Shown piece after piece: positions 35,801 to 47,340 of a stretch of DNA of 64,000 nt (position 1 is the first letter of the stretch; every line of letters begins with the position of its first letter). Origin of the DNA: Drechslerella dactyloides. Taxonomy: Eukaryota; Ascomycota; Orbiliomycetes; Orbiliales; Orbiliaceae. The stretch spans positions 1,364,001 to 1,428,000 of the forward strand of contig JAGTWJ010000011.1 of assembly GCA_020064725.1 (NCBI GenBank). Direction: 5' to 3'. Under the pieces are notes generated by a model. That model saw nothing but the letters and a program-made list of their open reading frames with translations. It had not been told where the DNA came from and did no database searches. The position numbers were made by a program, and so were the translations under genes.

Positions 35801-36857
35801 TGTAATGTCAAACTCGATGATTACAACTTTGAGATTCGAGAACATGATCATCAGGTTTCTTGGGTCCTTTTCGTTCGTGACGAGATCGACGAAGCCGGTA
35901 GCGAAATCAGATATCTTCTTGAGAGCTGCAGTGTCGTCAGCTGGACGTTCCTCGTAATTGCTGAAGGACAGCTACGTTGTCGCCTACCTTCCCTCTTCTC
36001 CAGCATGAGTTTATCCAAAAGCTGGTAGACGAGATACCGCGTGCCCTGCGGATGCTTCATGAGGTCACAGCTCTTGAACAATCTAGCCACAAATCAACAC
36101 TCGCCCGCGTCTAACCAGCCCCACCGTTATAGCAGGGAACCACGCGAGTGCAGGACATACGATCTGACAATCATCTGGGCGTCTTCGGGTTGAAACCGGG
36201 CCATGCCATAGACGGCGAACAAGCCCTGCGTGACCTCCTTGAGACCGGCTTCATCCTCCAATCTGTCACAGAGAAACTGAGTTATAACAGAGACTTTATT
36301 GGTTATCGTTGAAGCGGTCGATCAGAAACCCATTAGAGACCTTTTTGCTTGTAGATAGACGGATAGATAGGTATATAATGCCAAGTTGGAGAGACCGGCG
36401 GCAGCGGGCAGTGTGGTTATTCACCTTGGGCTGGCGAGAGTAGTGTGGGCGGGAGGGCCGTGAGCACGGCGGCGTAGAAGCCGATTGCTGTGCCGACGTT
36501 ATTCTTATATCAGCATTTGTATATACATAATAACTGTATAGATGTCATATCGGAGGGGTCGTATGTGTGTACCCTTTGCTCGGATTGTTCGGTCATCGTT
36601 GGTAAGGTACTCGCCGAGCGACTTTGTCAGGCTCAGGAGGATGAGTTCTTTGTTTTCCAGGCCTGGTCACGTTTCGGTTGAATCAGCGAGTGTAATACCG
36701 GCATCGCGGCTTTTTGACGAAGCGAGAACGGATCGGAACGAGAAAAAAAAAGAGGATAGTTGTGTGGATGCGTACGTTTGGCGGTGGCCTTTGCGATCTG
36801 GGCGGCCTCGTCGGGGTCCCTGTCAATGGCGAGGAGGTACTGCTGGGCCGGCTCCAT
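32874..36857 (-). CDS. MMS19: MMS19 / cytosolic Fe-S targeting factor
   Basis: Twelve exons: 36857-36776, 36662-36573, 36487-36425, 36293-36161, 36082-35988, 35925-35789, 35731-35543, 35490-34781, 34724-34082, 34022-33542, 33456-33200 and 33071-32874. They total 1025 residues, normal for this HEAT-repeat family. The N-terminal MMS19 domain shows 'LLSLTKSLGEYLTNDD', 'QFLCDRLEDEAGLKEVTQGL', 'NEKDPRNLMIMF' and 'CYFPITFKQPPNDPYGIT'. The C terminus ends with the family motif 'KPLDDPKRSVRKEAVDCR'. Mms19 (yeast Met18) carries 4Fe-4S clusters to DNA polymerases, helicases and other nuclear enzymes as part of the CIA targeting complex. All splice phases agree. The start Met (MEPAQQYLLAIDRDPDEAA) matches where the family begins. 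Confidence 0.94.
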
Positions 36858-37510
36858 GGCTGCTGGCGGGCGAGGCAATGATGTCGACGATGGACCAATG
36901 TCGCCGGCGGGATGCAAGTAGATCCGTGGAGTGCTGCTCGATGGAGATGCTGTCCAGCTACTAGTATGCTAGTGTAGTTGAGTATGGCTTGCAGTGGTGT
37001 GCAGGCGCAAACGTGCCCCTCGTCGTCTTAGTCAGTCAGGCGTAGGCTTTAGCGGCGCTCTGATAGGCTGGCGGGCGACTGGCCTGATCTGAAGCCGAGG
37101 GGCCCGCCCGCCGGCCAGTCACAGTGCATGCACGGACATGGATCATGAGAATCACCCTGGCGGCCTTCCTCCCGGCGGCCTCATCGGCGTCGAGGATGGA
37201 TGATGGCATGATTTAATTTCGAGTGGGGGCCTAGTGAAGGAACTGGTATAAATTGCGTGAATCGCATGCGGGCGCCGTCTCGTGCTCGGCCGCAACCAAC
37301 CGGCGTCATGTAGCTCGACAATTTTTTCCTCCCTCTGCACCGCTCCATTGCACCGCATCTGCATCCACCACCACCCCCAGCTGCAGCTCCAGCTAAAGTA
37401 CTAAAGTGTCCCGCCCGGCTTCACCCAACCGAGCCCGCCCGCGAGTCCGATTCAGCCAGCCGGAGAACTCAGCATCGTATCGTATCGTACCGTCCGAGCA
37501 GCAGTGCGCA
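36858..37510. other. divergent promoter region MMS19/MTD1
   Basis: 650 bases carrying both promoters, with a tataaatt run near 37248 on the MTD1 side and a CCA/CAG-rich leader. No gene seen. Confidence 0.6.
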
Positions 37511-38991
37511 ATGGCCGCCGCTCCGTCGTCGTCGTCGTCGTCGTCCTGCAAGGTCGTGCTGGCGGGCACCATCGCCAAGGGCCTGCTCGAGGAAGTCCAA
37601 GCCAGCCTCAAGACCCTGCAACACACCCCAAAGCTGGTTGGCTTCCTGGCCAACAGCGACCCCGCAGCCCGCATGTACGCCGACTGGACGGCCAGGTCTT
37701 GCGCGGAGAAGTATGTATCCCATGCCGTCCACAATGTATAGCATCGCGCTCTTATTACTTTCTCCATGCACTGCCAGTTCATCGTCAGGGAATCGAATCC
37801 CACATGCGGTCTCACAGCTGCACCGCATTCATGCGTGCGACGGAACTGCTGCTGCACGGCATAATTGCGCCTTGCTATTCAGTCGTTCATCCATCGTTAA
37901 CCGTTATCGCCTTCTAGCGGCTTCGCCTTCGAGCTTCGGGAGGTCGACAAGGAGGAACTCGAGGAGGCTGTCCTAGCCGCCAACTCTGACAAAGCTGTCG
38001 ATGGCGCTATCATCTACTTCCCCGTCTTCGGGACCCGGCAGGTGTGTATATAAACCCCCTCCTCGCCCTGTCTCTCGTTGTTCTTCTCCCCGTCTTCTTT
38101 TCCTCCCCGTCTTTATTCTCCTCCTCGTCTTCAGCTGTTCGCAGCTAATCAGGGTGTGTGTGAGGGTGTGTCTGTGTGCAGGACCAATACCTGCAACAGC
38201 TCCTCGACATCTCCAAAGATGTCGAAGGCCTCTCGCACAAGTACATCTTCAACATGTACCAGAACATCCGCTTCCTAGACGAGGCCAAGACGCAGAAGTC
38301 CATCCTGCCTTGCACGCCGCTCGCCATCATCAAGATCCTGGAGTACATTGGCGTCTACAACTCCATCCTGCCCTACGGCAACCGCCTCTTCGGCCGCACC
38401 ATCACCGTCGTCAACCGCAGCGAGATTGTCGGCCGGCCGCTGGCCGCGCTGCTCGCCAACGACGGCGCCAGCGTGTACTCTGTGGATATCGACAATATCC
38501 AACACTACACCCGCGGCGAGGGGATCCGCATGCATAGACACCATTCTGTGGATACAAACCTCAAGATCGAGGACGTGGTGCCCAAGTCTGACGTGGTCAT
38601 CACCGGCGTGCCGACGAAGAGCTACAAGTTTCCCGTCGAGTTACTGAAAGAGTGAGCTCCCCCGCCCTTTTCTCTCAGTTTTTATTCTTCTGCTGGCATG
38701 AGAAACTCGTTGCTGACCGGGGGGGAAACGTGAAATGTTGGGTCTCGTGCAGTGGCGCTATCTGTATAAATTTCTCCTCGGAGAAGAATTTTGACCCGGC
38801 CGTCAAGGAGAAGGCGTCAATCTACGTCCCCGCAGTGGGCAAGGTCACAATAGCAATCCTGCTGCGCAACCTCATCGTAAGTAGTACCAACAGGTCAGCC
38901 CAACAAATCCAACAAGGATATCTCGCTAACGCCGTGAACCAACATGCAGAGGCTGCGTCAAAACAGAGAAGCCAGGCTGACGGCAGCATAG
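37511..38991 (+). CDS. MTD1: NAD-dependent methylenetetrahydrofolate dehydrogenase
   Basis: Exons 37511-37710, 37918-38041, 38182-38651, 38753-38876 and 38950-38991 give 319 residues (yeast Mtd1 has 320). It oxidises 5,10-methylene-THF with NAD+ in the cytosol, supplying one-carbon units for purines. Conserved parts: 'VDGAIIYFPVFGTRQDQYLQ', 'NMYQNIRFLDEAKTQKSILP' (folate-site lysine region), 'CTPLAIIKIL', 'TVVNRSEIVGRPLAALLAND' (dinucleotide-binding) and 'DGAICINFSSEKNFDP'. A serine run near the N terminus (about residues 6-12) is encoded by a (CGT)n-type tract (37526-37546 region). The last exon codes only the terminal 13 residues (RLRQNREARLTAA). Confidence 0.95.
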
Positions 38992-39767
38992 ACTCGCAAT
39001 TTTTCTCCCTTCCCCTCTTCTCCTTTATCATTCCCTGTTTTTTTCTACCTCTCTCTCTCCCTCTCGCACATATACCACGGGTGTTTGAGTGTTGCTTGAA
39101 TTTTTATAGAATCCTACAGACGCACGCGCGAGAAAAAAGCGTTAGCGCTGCCTGTCTGAATAAGCTGCTGCTGTCAGCGGGCGAGGCCGTGGGTGGTGCG
39201 CTAACGTGATGTGAGTCTGCGTCTGGTATTGTGCTAGCATCATCCACGTTGATCATGCTGGGACAATATCAGACGCCGGCTCATATCATGTTGCCGCCAC
39301 ACAGGGCCCACGTCCACTGCAGCCATTGCAAGCTTCCTGCTATCTAGAATATGAAAATTGGCTGTGTATGCAAAAGTATCCATCTTTCCGTCTATATATC
39401 TGCCATATATATTATACAATCAATCGTGCAAAGGGTCCTATAGTTCATCGATACTATACAGTAGAAACCTGATATACAGATCTTCTTGTTGGAATGAATG
39501 AATGAATGGATGGATATAAACGGAAGCAGGGAGTTGTACGGCGGAAAAGAAAACATGTTACATGCAGCGTATATACTATACTAGATCTGGACTAACTTTT
39601 CCCGTGTTTTCCCCCGGCCTCCATCCTGCATGCATGTCATACCATGCGGTCTACAGACGATAATAGCACAGCGCTCAAACTCCATGTCTATGCATATGCA
39701 CATTACAATTTTTCAAGCCCAAACACGCAGAAAACTGCACCAATCGGCACAACTCAGCCAATGGGAA
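38992..39767. other. intergenic region between convergent genes
   Basis: It holds the 3' flanks of MTD1 and RPF2, pyrimidine-rich then AT-rich. A gaatgaatgaatgg run lies near 39495. No gene seen. Confidence 0.6.
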
Positions 39768-41023
39768 CTACACCCGCGGCCGCTTGGGCGAGACGGCCGG
39801 CACATCACTCGTGCTCTCCATCTCCACGTCGTCGTTACCGTCGTCTTCCATTTCGACGTCTCCGTCGTCCCTGGTGTTCCTACTGTTGTCGTCGTCGTCG
39901 CGCCCCCGCTTTCGCAGACCCTTCATCTTGCGCGTCTGCAGCTGGCCGAGGTCCTGGTGGCCCACGTGGACCCTGCCGATTTTGTCACCCATGCCGTCGA
40001 CGGAGATGTTCTTCTTCGTGCGCATCTCCTGCGTCTTTGCGCGCGCCATCGCGAGCTTCATCGTGTCCTCGGCGGCGAGCTGCCGGCGGCCGATGCGGAA
40101 GTCCATGCGCGGTCCCATTTCCTCGAGCTCGACGCGGGGCAGCTTGTGGCCGGAGCGCTGGGTGCGCAGCATGTAGCTGCGCAGGTGGATTTTGGGCAGC
40201 GGGTCCTCGTCTGTGGCGTTGGCGGCGGAGATGGCGATGGTGTATTGCAGGGCTTCGACGTCGACTTCGGTGACGGTGTGTCCGTGGAAGAAGTCGAGGA
40301 GGAGGAGCTTGAGGTGGGTGTAGGTTGGGTTCGTGTCGAAGATCGTGCCGGAGAAGGAGAGGAGGGGCTTCAGTCCGACGCCCGCCTTTGCGTTCTACCC
40401 GTAGTATCAAGATCCGCGTTAGCGTAAACTGCTTTTGACGCTACATACTTCGGTCAAGTCGCTCAATCGGCGAATGAGGGAGGGATAGTGTATACCTTGA
40501 AGTCGGTCATCTTGCGAAAGGTCTCGCCGTCAAGCAGCAGCTCGACCATGTCGAGCACCTGGTAGTCGAAGAAGCGGATGAACGTGAGATTGTGCGGCCG
40601 CTTCTTCGAGTGCGAGGCGAAGACCATCAGCGAGGCGTCGTTCTTGCGACTGAAGAACTCGAGCGCCGAGGCATCTTCGAACGGGTGCACCGCGTTCTTC
40701 TTCTGGAACTTGACAGCATGCGGCTTCTTGAGCGAATGCTGCGAGAACGAACATCCGTTAGCCTCCAGTACTATCACATCGTGCAAGACAACCCATGGAG
40801 TGTAATAAACGTACGAGGTCGCCGAGGGCGTCCTGGATGATGCCGCTGGCGGACGTCCCGCGCAGGAAGAGCGTCGTCTTCTCGTTCTCGACAAGCTTGG
40901 GCTCGCGGGCCTCCTGGACGCGCTTGGAGCGGGCGTTTTTGGGTTTTCTGTGGGAAAAGCAGTCAGAGGCGATTGCGCCAGCGGAGGCGACGGGCGGGAG
41001 GGGGCTTACATTGTCTGCAGCAT
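39768..41023 (-). CDS. RPF2: ribosome production factor 2 (Brix domain)
   Basis: Exons 41023-41010, 40947-40815, 40738-40496 and 40394-39768 encode 338 residues. The first exon is 14 bases (MLQTI shared with exon 2). Conserved blocks: 'KPKNARSKR', 'LVENEKTTLFLRGTSAS', 'LKKPHAVKFQKKN', 'HPFEDASALEFFSRKNDASL', 'SKKRPHNLTFIRFFDYQVLD' and 'RVELEEMGPRMDFRI'. The C-terminal tail is acidic, then basic. Rpf2 with Rrs1 brings the 5S RNP into the pre-60S particle in the nucleolus. The start is fixed by the short first exon, which recreates the family N terminus. Confidence 0.95.
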
Positions 41024-41792
41024 CGTGGGCGGGGTGGCGGCCGGGGTGTCGATGTTCAGAAGGGCGGAATCGTCAAAGTTGAAGCTGCGGGTCGAGAAAT
41101 TCTCGATGCCAAGAGATGTATCTGCGCCAACGCATTTCGTCTTTTCACCAGCTCGACTTCGACGCTGTTCACAACATTAACAGTGCCGACTCGAGATTCT
41201 GTGATTATAAGATGCATCACTACTTCGTTACCAAGGTCTTCAGAAGCTGTTGATTTCAGCTGTCTGGTAGACGGACGCTGTTTTCTCGAGTGCTGCGATA
41301 CAATATTGAAGCTGCGGGCCAGCTACTGCGGCCACTTGCCGGCGTCACCCACGCCGCATCCATCGTATTGGAGCTATTCAGTGCCATACCCAGCATAACT
41401 GCAGCCTCTATCGGGTACCCCGGAAGAACTGTCTTTCTTCCATCTCCACGCTGGAATACAAGTGTGAGCTCCGCGACTCTCTTGCCCCGGACTTCAAACG
41501 GCCCCCGCGACGGCGTCCAATGCGGTAACCTCGGCTGACCCCGGATTTCTGCAGGCCGCCGGAGCCAAGCCCGCTCGATGATCTCACATGCCAAACGCCG
41601 CGGGTCCGTCGCATTCTTCTTTTCATGCGCCGGCACCGTTGACGAACGTTCCTTCTCCACCCGCTCGCTCTCTACCATCGCATTCTCTCCAGCTACCGCT
41701 TGTATTCTACATCTTCCGTTCTCATCGCCGCGGGGCGCGCATCATAGACCATCTAGACTCGATACAATAGATCATAGCTGGAGATATTCGCC
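41024..41792. other. divergent promoter region RPF2/peroxisomal protein
   Basis: Promoters and leaders of the two flanking genes. Frames on both strands overlap and have no domain. No gene seen. Confidence 0.55.
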
Positions 41793-42633
41793 ATGCCTGC
41801 ACTCGAAGCTGTCAAGGTGCGTACCCACCACCGTCTATACATATTGGTATCCGCTCCTGCTAACCTGTTGCTACACGCAGACTGCCGTCGACGCCGTCAT
41901 CCTCAACCCGGCCAACCATGACGCCCTCTCGCTCCTCAAGGGTCTGCGCAACGGCCTCGTCTACGGGACGAAAGTGCGCTTCCCGCACGCCCTCGTGTAC
42001 GCAGATTCCCTCGTCCAAGACCGCGCTCTATAAGACACGCCGCTAACATACATCCAAACTACTCAGCATGGTCTTCCTCTTCCGCTCCGGAACGTACGTA
42101 CTCCTCCAGCTCCCTCTTCGGTTTCTACATCACACCGCTAACAAGCACGCAGCTTCCGCGAAAAGCTCATCCTGGTCCTGAAAGCCACGCGCACCCACGC
42201 CCGCAACCTCGGCACCTTTGTCCTCCTCTACAAAGCAACAATGCTCGCCCTGCGCACTCTTTCCAAATCCGAATCCCGCAGCGACAGCCTCATCGCCGGC
42301 GCCCTCGGCGGCTACTACGTCTTCGGCCGCAACGGCAACTCCTCCGTCAACCAGCAGATCTGCATATACGTGTTCGCGCGCGTCGTCCTCGGCCTCGCCA
42401 AGCTGAGCACGCAGCCGGGCTTCGAGCTGTCGCCCGTCCCGATGGCGTGGCGCGAGGGGATGAACAATAACGCCTGGCCCGTGTTCGCCAGCATGAGCTG
42501 GGCGTTTGTGATGTATCTGTTCAGGTGGCATCCGGAGGTTATCCAGCCGAGCTTGAGGAGCTCCATGACGTATCTGTACGTCAACAGCGAGCGGTGGGAT
42601 GGGATCAAGAATCTGCTTTGGCACAACGTGTGA
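41793..42633 (+). CDS. peroxisomal membrane protein, PMP24/PXMP4 type
   Basis: Exons 41793-41816, 41881-41996, 42067-42093 and 42153-42633 encode 215 residues. The first exon is 24 bases (MPALEAVK) and the third 27 bases. The family pattern is clear: 'DALSLLKGLRNGLVYGTKVRFPHALVM' (two overlapping pieces), 'FREKLILVLKATRTHARNLG', 'FVLLYKATMLAL', 'DSLIAGALGGYYVFGRN', 'SVNQQICIYVFARVVLGLAK', then hydrophobic segments around 'WAFVMYLFRWHPEVIQPSL'. These are integral membrane proteins of the Tim17-related PXMP4 family located in peroxisomes; the transport role is not settled. The stop at 42631 is followed immediately by a hexanucleotide repeat. Confidence 0.9.
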
Positions 42634-43388
42634 GGTGGCGGGTTCGGTTGTCTCTCGGCAATTAGATACAGGGTCTGGGTCTGAACTCGAATCAGAAACT
42701 GAACTGGAATCAATATTGAAATCGGATCTGGAATCGGATCTGGAATCGAATCTGGAATCAGACCTGGAATCGGAATCGGAATCGGAATCAGAACCGGAAT
42801 CAGAATCGGAATCGGAATCAGAACCGGAATCAGAATCGGAAGATATTGTTACCGGCCTCGAGTATCGGAAGGAAGTTTTGTCAATCCAACGCCGGACCAT
42901 ATAGACGGGTTTAGCAATCATTCAACGTTATCTCCTGATTTTCTTATTTTTTCTTCTTCTTGGATGAGAGACCCACGGAGGTGGGTCTAAGGCGGTATGT
43001 ATATTTCCTGCACGGCGATATCCATAAACCATGTTACGGCGTCCGGCGTCCTGTTTTAGACGGACATGTACGATATATACACTCTATGCTATGTATGTAG
43101 CTACGCCCGATGTATAATCCTGATATACATCTAGAATTGATAGATATACACCGAGCACTCAAGAGGCTAGCCAATTCCATGACCATAGTTGGAATACCGT
43201 AATATTTGATTTCGTTCCTCTGAAGCCGGCGCTATCTACACCCAGCTTCCTACATGCATCTGCGTATCGTATATCTCCATCTAAGCCATGTACAATCAAC
43301 AATAACCGCTACGCCAGCCTCATGCACCATCGCAGTAGAATACAAATAGTAAATAAAGTCGTCAATCATATGAATGCACGCAGCGCTA
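42634..43388. other. intergenic region between convergent genes
   Basis: The first 200 bases are a degenerate GGAATC array. The rest is AT-rich 3' flank with many atatat/gtatgt runs. No gene seen. Confidence 0.6.
42712..42842. repeat. degenerate hexanucleotide (GGAATC)n array
   Basis: About 20 units of ggaatc with variants such as ggatct and agaacc. Within it, a 30-bp block with core cggaatcggaatcagaaccg occurs twice in direct succession (from about 42782). The period of six keeps frames open on both strands, giving artificial Glu-Ser and Ser-Asp repeats. Confidence 0.9.
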
Positions 43389-44956
43389 TCAAGTCGAATT
43401 CTGCTTTTTCTTACCACTGATAAAGAGATCCTTAAACCCCCTCATCAGGCCCCTCGCAGTCGTATTCGTATTCGAAGTACTGCCACCGCCGGCGTCATCG
43501 CCACCACCACGTCTGCCAAACAGCCGCGCCGCACCGCGATGATTCGGCCCGCGGCTTGGTCCGTCCGCGTCGGCGATCCGCTCGAGTGACATGGACGCGG
43601 TCTCACCGGCACGTGTCGAAGGGCGGCGAACGAGCTCGCTTGGCTGGGTTACGCCGATGCTGACCTGTGCTTGCGACATGTCCGGAGTGGTATCTCCAAC
43701 GCGCTTACCGCGTGAGATTGCCCGTCTCTCCTCACCACCTTCCTCCTCCTCTTCCTCTTCGTCGGTGTCACCATCAGTGTCGCTATCAATGTCGTCGCCG
43801 TCGTCATCGGAATCAAAGTCGTCGTTGCCGTCGTTCTCGTCATCGTTGTAGGCGTACCCGTCGTCATTGTAGTCGCTGCTGAGCTTGCTTTTGATCTTCG
43901 ACAGACTGGCCGCGGCACGACTGCTGCCCTCGACGCCCTGGATGCCGCGGTACGAGTTCGAGACGATGCCGTTCGCCGCCGCGATCACCTCGTCCAGATC
44001 GCGGCCCCAGAGGTCGCGCTCCCAGTTCTGCGACTCCGCGAGCAGCGGGAGCATGTCGAGCGGCGCGGTTTCGAAGATGTAAAAGTTCCCAGGCCGGTAG
44101 ATTTGCAGCGCTTGTGTGACTTGTTGGATGGAGCGGGCGGAGAGGTCGATTGTTTCCGAGAGCTGTTTCTTGAAGAGCTTGTCCGTGAAATCTTTGAATT
44201 GATACGGGAGACGGCAGCCCAGCTGTACACACGCATATACGTATATAGACACTCTAGTCAGCAATCGTACATACACAAAATATTATACACATATATGATA
44301 ATGCCATATTCAAGTATATGGGTTGGTGTAAAACTCACGCGCATGAAGACCGCAGCGCCGATGATCATGAGGGTATGCCTCTCCTTCTCATCCTCCACTT
44401 CAACAAGCACATAGAACAGAAACTTGTCGATGATCAAATTCACAACCTTCCGCACCTGCAGCGGGTCCTGCGGCTGCCAGAGGTTTTCCTCCCGCTGCAA
44501 GTCGAGTATCTCGCTGATCTTGTTCACCGCGTCAACGTGCTCCTGGCACTGAAACAGACCCTGGCCCCAGCACTCCGTGCGCGACGGGCGCAACGGGAAT
44601 TGTCGTGCTGCCATGCGGATCGCATTGTGCTGGCGGGTCTGGCTGCGGCGGGAATCCGGATCAGGGGATGTTTGAGCCGGGCCGCGAGGTCGTGATTTTC
44701 GCTTCTTGCTGGCCCTGGTGGTGGGTCTCGCTGCGGCTTCGGCTGCTGTAGAAGGGATGTCCGGTGGAGGTGGGGTGGGTGGGGGGAGAGGTGGGAACAT
44801 GTGGACGGGGGATACGGCGGCTACAGGCTCGGATTTGACGTCTTGAGGGGTTGGCGGGTCGTTACTGCTCTTCTTCGAGGTGCCGGGGAGTCGTTTGATA
44901 AGGTCGCGAACTGTCGTGCCTGGAGAGGAGCTCTTGGGTGGTCCGTTCGATGCCAT
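43389..44956 (-). CDS. conserved-looking protein of unknown function with acidic region
   Basis: Exons 44956-44339 and 44222-43389 encode 483 residues. The N-terminal 115 residues are disordered, with a Pro run and a basic nuclear-localisation-like 'KKRKSRPRG'. A folded core spans about residues 125-290: 'ECWGQGLFQCQEHVDAVNKI', 'LMIIGAAVFMRLGCRLPYQF' across the splice junction, and 'PLLAESQNWERDLWGRDLDE'. A long Asp/Glu tract follows (about 310-350), then Ser/Arg/Gly-rich sequence to the end. I do not recognise the family. The GTGAGT...ACAG intron keeps frame and joins hydrophobic segments cleanly, which supports the model. The 3' end converges on the peroxisomal gene. Confidence 0.7.
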
Positions 44957-45255
44957 GCTGGGTCAATGCGCCCGGAGACAGGCGGAAAAGCGAGGGGGCG
45001 AGTCAGTCAGTAGAGAATGATGATTGATGAGAAATTCGAGTGTTCGAGATAGATGAAAGGGATGTCGTGTCTGAAGGATGTCTTCCAGCTCTGCTCTTGC
45101 AGTCATCGCGGCAGCTGGATATGTAATACTATCAGCAGGAGCGTATTCACAGAGCTACCCAAATGGATGCCAGACGTAGCAAAACAAGCACCCCAACAAA
45201 AGGATCTTACCTGCTACCCCTTGCTCCAGATTTGCGATATCACCAGGTCTTCTTT

Positions 45256-46205
45256 CTAGGCGGATACCGTCTCCTCAGTCGCTTCCGGCAGCCGCCAGTC
45301 CAGGCTACGGAACAAGTCCGGCGGGCCAACTCCAGGCAGTTCACCGCCATCGAATACATCCCAGAGCGTCTCCTCGCTCACGATAACGCCCAGGTATTCC
45401 CCGAGGTCTCCGCCTTCCATTCCTTCGCAATCCTTGAAATCGATATACTCGGCGAAAGTATCCTGGACCGCCTTGCCGCTCTTGATCTCCGGCCATTCCG
45501 GTGGCGGCATTTTCCAGCTACCGTCATGGTTCTTCATATGCCCGCGCCCGCTGCAAAAGTAGTTGAGAAAGACACCCGCAGGAACCAGTCTGAAGTACCG
45601 CCTAAACTTATCCTGCTCCAGCGTCTGCACCATGGCCATCCTATCGACCGGGTCGACATCGTGCGAAACAGGCGGCGGCGAGAACGTTTGGGAAAAGTAC
45701 TCCTTGAACGAGCATGGGAAGGCCGGAATCGTGCTGTCAAAGTCGTATACTTGTGCGATCACCGCGACATCCTCGCTTGTAGCGGCACCGCCAGCGCGTT
45801 CACCGCCGGAATGGCATACGCGACTGCCGTTGCCTTTCGGGGAGCGCTGCAGCAGCTCCTCGAGGGTACGGCCGGGATGGTGGACCAGCACGACGTGATA
45901 GTCCCAGATGACGGGGAACAGCGGCGTCTTTTGCGCTCTCTGCGAGAAGACCGGGATGGTGCCTTTGCTGTTCGACAGGAACAAGATGGTATAATCCGGC
46001 AGGGACGCAGCGGGGATGTATCCTTCGACAAGCTTGTAGATATTCTCCTCGCAGTAACTTCAGCCGTAATATAAAGCGGGAATGTCAGTTAGCGCAATCT
46101 GCATCGTGCGAAAAAGGTGTTGGCTGTTGCATTTTGTGAACGGAGGTCTTCCTACCAGGCTGCGTATGGGAGAGCATCGCGAGGCGGGAGCCGCGGGGAT
46201 TCCAT
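45256..46205 (-). CDS. NTAQ1: protein N-terminal glutamine amidohydrolase
   Basis: Exons 46205-46156 and 46057-45256 encode 283 residues. The enzyme deamidates N-terminal Gln to Glu, feeding the Arg/N-degron pathway. Catalytic triad by comparison with human C28-H81-D97: Cys19 in 'AACYCEENIYKL', His71 in 'WDYHVVL' and Asp122 in 'VYDFDSTIPAFPC'. Other blocks are 'FRLVPAGVFLNYFCSGRGHM' and 'DGSWKMPPPEWP'. About 35 extra residues lie between the catalytic His and Asp compared with the human enzyme. The catalytic Cys codon is the second codon after the acceptor, so an unspliced start near 45984 would lack it. The acceptor is AAG rather than CAG/TAG, but phase and homology (PPRDA..Y..CYCEEN) support it. 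Confidence 0.92.
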
Positions 46206-46485
46206 CTTCGAGATATATGAGCTGCCGTTGATGCAGAAGGAGAAGAGCGATGGCCCCTGGAAAGCGTCATTGCGGGAAAGGGAGGCTGAATCACACTACG
46301 TTTCTCAAGCCATAGCGCGGGCGTTCCGCCGACGCTCGCGCCAGCCCGCTGATTTACCGCCAAGCCTGCCCCCAACGTCGCTTCACCCGACGGCACTCCG
46401 TTCCAGACTCTCAACCGCCGGCATCCCCCCACCGGGCCATCCTGATCAATTGACCGTACCCGACATACGCGTCCCGTCGACCATC
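46206..46485. promoter_or_regulatory. short divergent promoter
   Basis: 280 bases separate the start codons of NTAQ1 (-) and the complex I-like gene (+), so the two core promoters must overlap or adjoin. No other element stands out. Confidence 0.5.
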
Positions 46486-47078
46486 ATGCTCTCCCGCAGC
46501 CTCCTCCCCCGGACGCTGCCCCGGCGCTCCCGGACGCTCCTGCAACGCCGCTACAACTCCACGCACTTCGACAGTCCCTCCGCCGCCCCCCGCAGCGACT
46601 TCAAGCCGGTCTTCACCAAGGAGGAGAAAGTGCCAACATGGGCATACGTCACCGTCGCCTCCATGTTTGGCGTGTACGCGCTGTACAGCGTCATCATGCC
46701 GACGGAGACCTCGTGGCTGACGCGGGTGCTGTCGCCGGAGACGGCGCGCAAGATCGATGTGGAGATCTCGAACCGGCATACCGAGATGATTGAGCAGGCG
46801 TGTCAGGATAAGCATTTGTTCCTGCAGAGCCCCACGAGTCGGACTATCCCGATGCGGTTTCCAGAGTATGTCAATATAAGAAATCGTACCTGCGTACTGC
46901 CTTTACTCCACAATGCTATATCGTGACTCTGCGTCGATGAAGAACGAGGCTAATGCAGTGCGATTGCTATAGGCGGTTCAACAACCACAGCCACTTGAAC
47001 TTGCCGGCTGGCCACGTGAGGGGCGTATTGATGGACGAGCTGGAGGAGCACTACCGGAAGGAGAACCCACCGAAATGA
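46486..47078 (+). CDS. mitochondrial single-pass membrane protein, probable fungal complex I 17.8 kDa-type subunit
   Basis: Exons 46486-46865 and 46973-47078 encode 161 residues. The N terminus (MLSRSLLPRTLPRRSRTLLQ) is an Arg-rich mitochondrial presequence; a single transmembrane helix follows at about 54-70 (YVTVASMFGVYALYSVI). The remainder has the pattern 'NRHTEMIEQACQDKHLF', 'RFPERFNNHSHLNLPAGH', 'LEEHYRK', resembling the fungal NADH:ubiquinone oxidoreductase 17.8 kDa subunit. That assignment is from remembered family pattern and is not certain. The gene is divergent from NTAQ1. Confidence 0.7.
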
Positions 47079-47340
47079 AGCAGTTATCTTCGAATGTTTG
47101 TGAGAGGGGCCTTTCTATGTGATTACGTACGGAGCTGGAGAGCTTGGTTTGTATATATTAATATCGACAATTGTCTGTTCATCGATCATTAAAATCGCAT
47201 GTATCTGTATACTCGATACAATGGACTTGCGTGGTCTAGTTAAGACCTGCTGTAACCGCTCAAGTCTACTCGGGTAGCCCGTGTTTACTCTGGCCATCTA
47301 TAAGCCGCCTGATAACCGCCTTTATACTGGCATGACACCA

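Noticed and set aside
42712..42842. A CRISPR-like repeat array
   Set aside because: Continuous hexamer repeat without spacers, in a eukaryotic genome.
42130..42921. Minus-strand frame encoding long Ser-Asp repeats, and the plus-strand Glu-Ser frame 42599-42904
   Set aside because: Both are produced by the GGAATC hexamer array and overlap the real peroxisomal gene.
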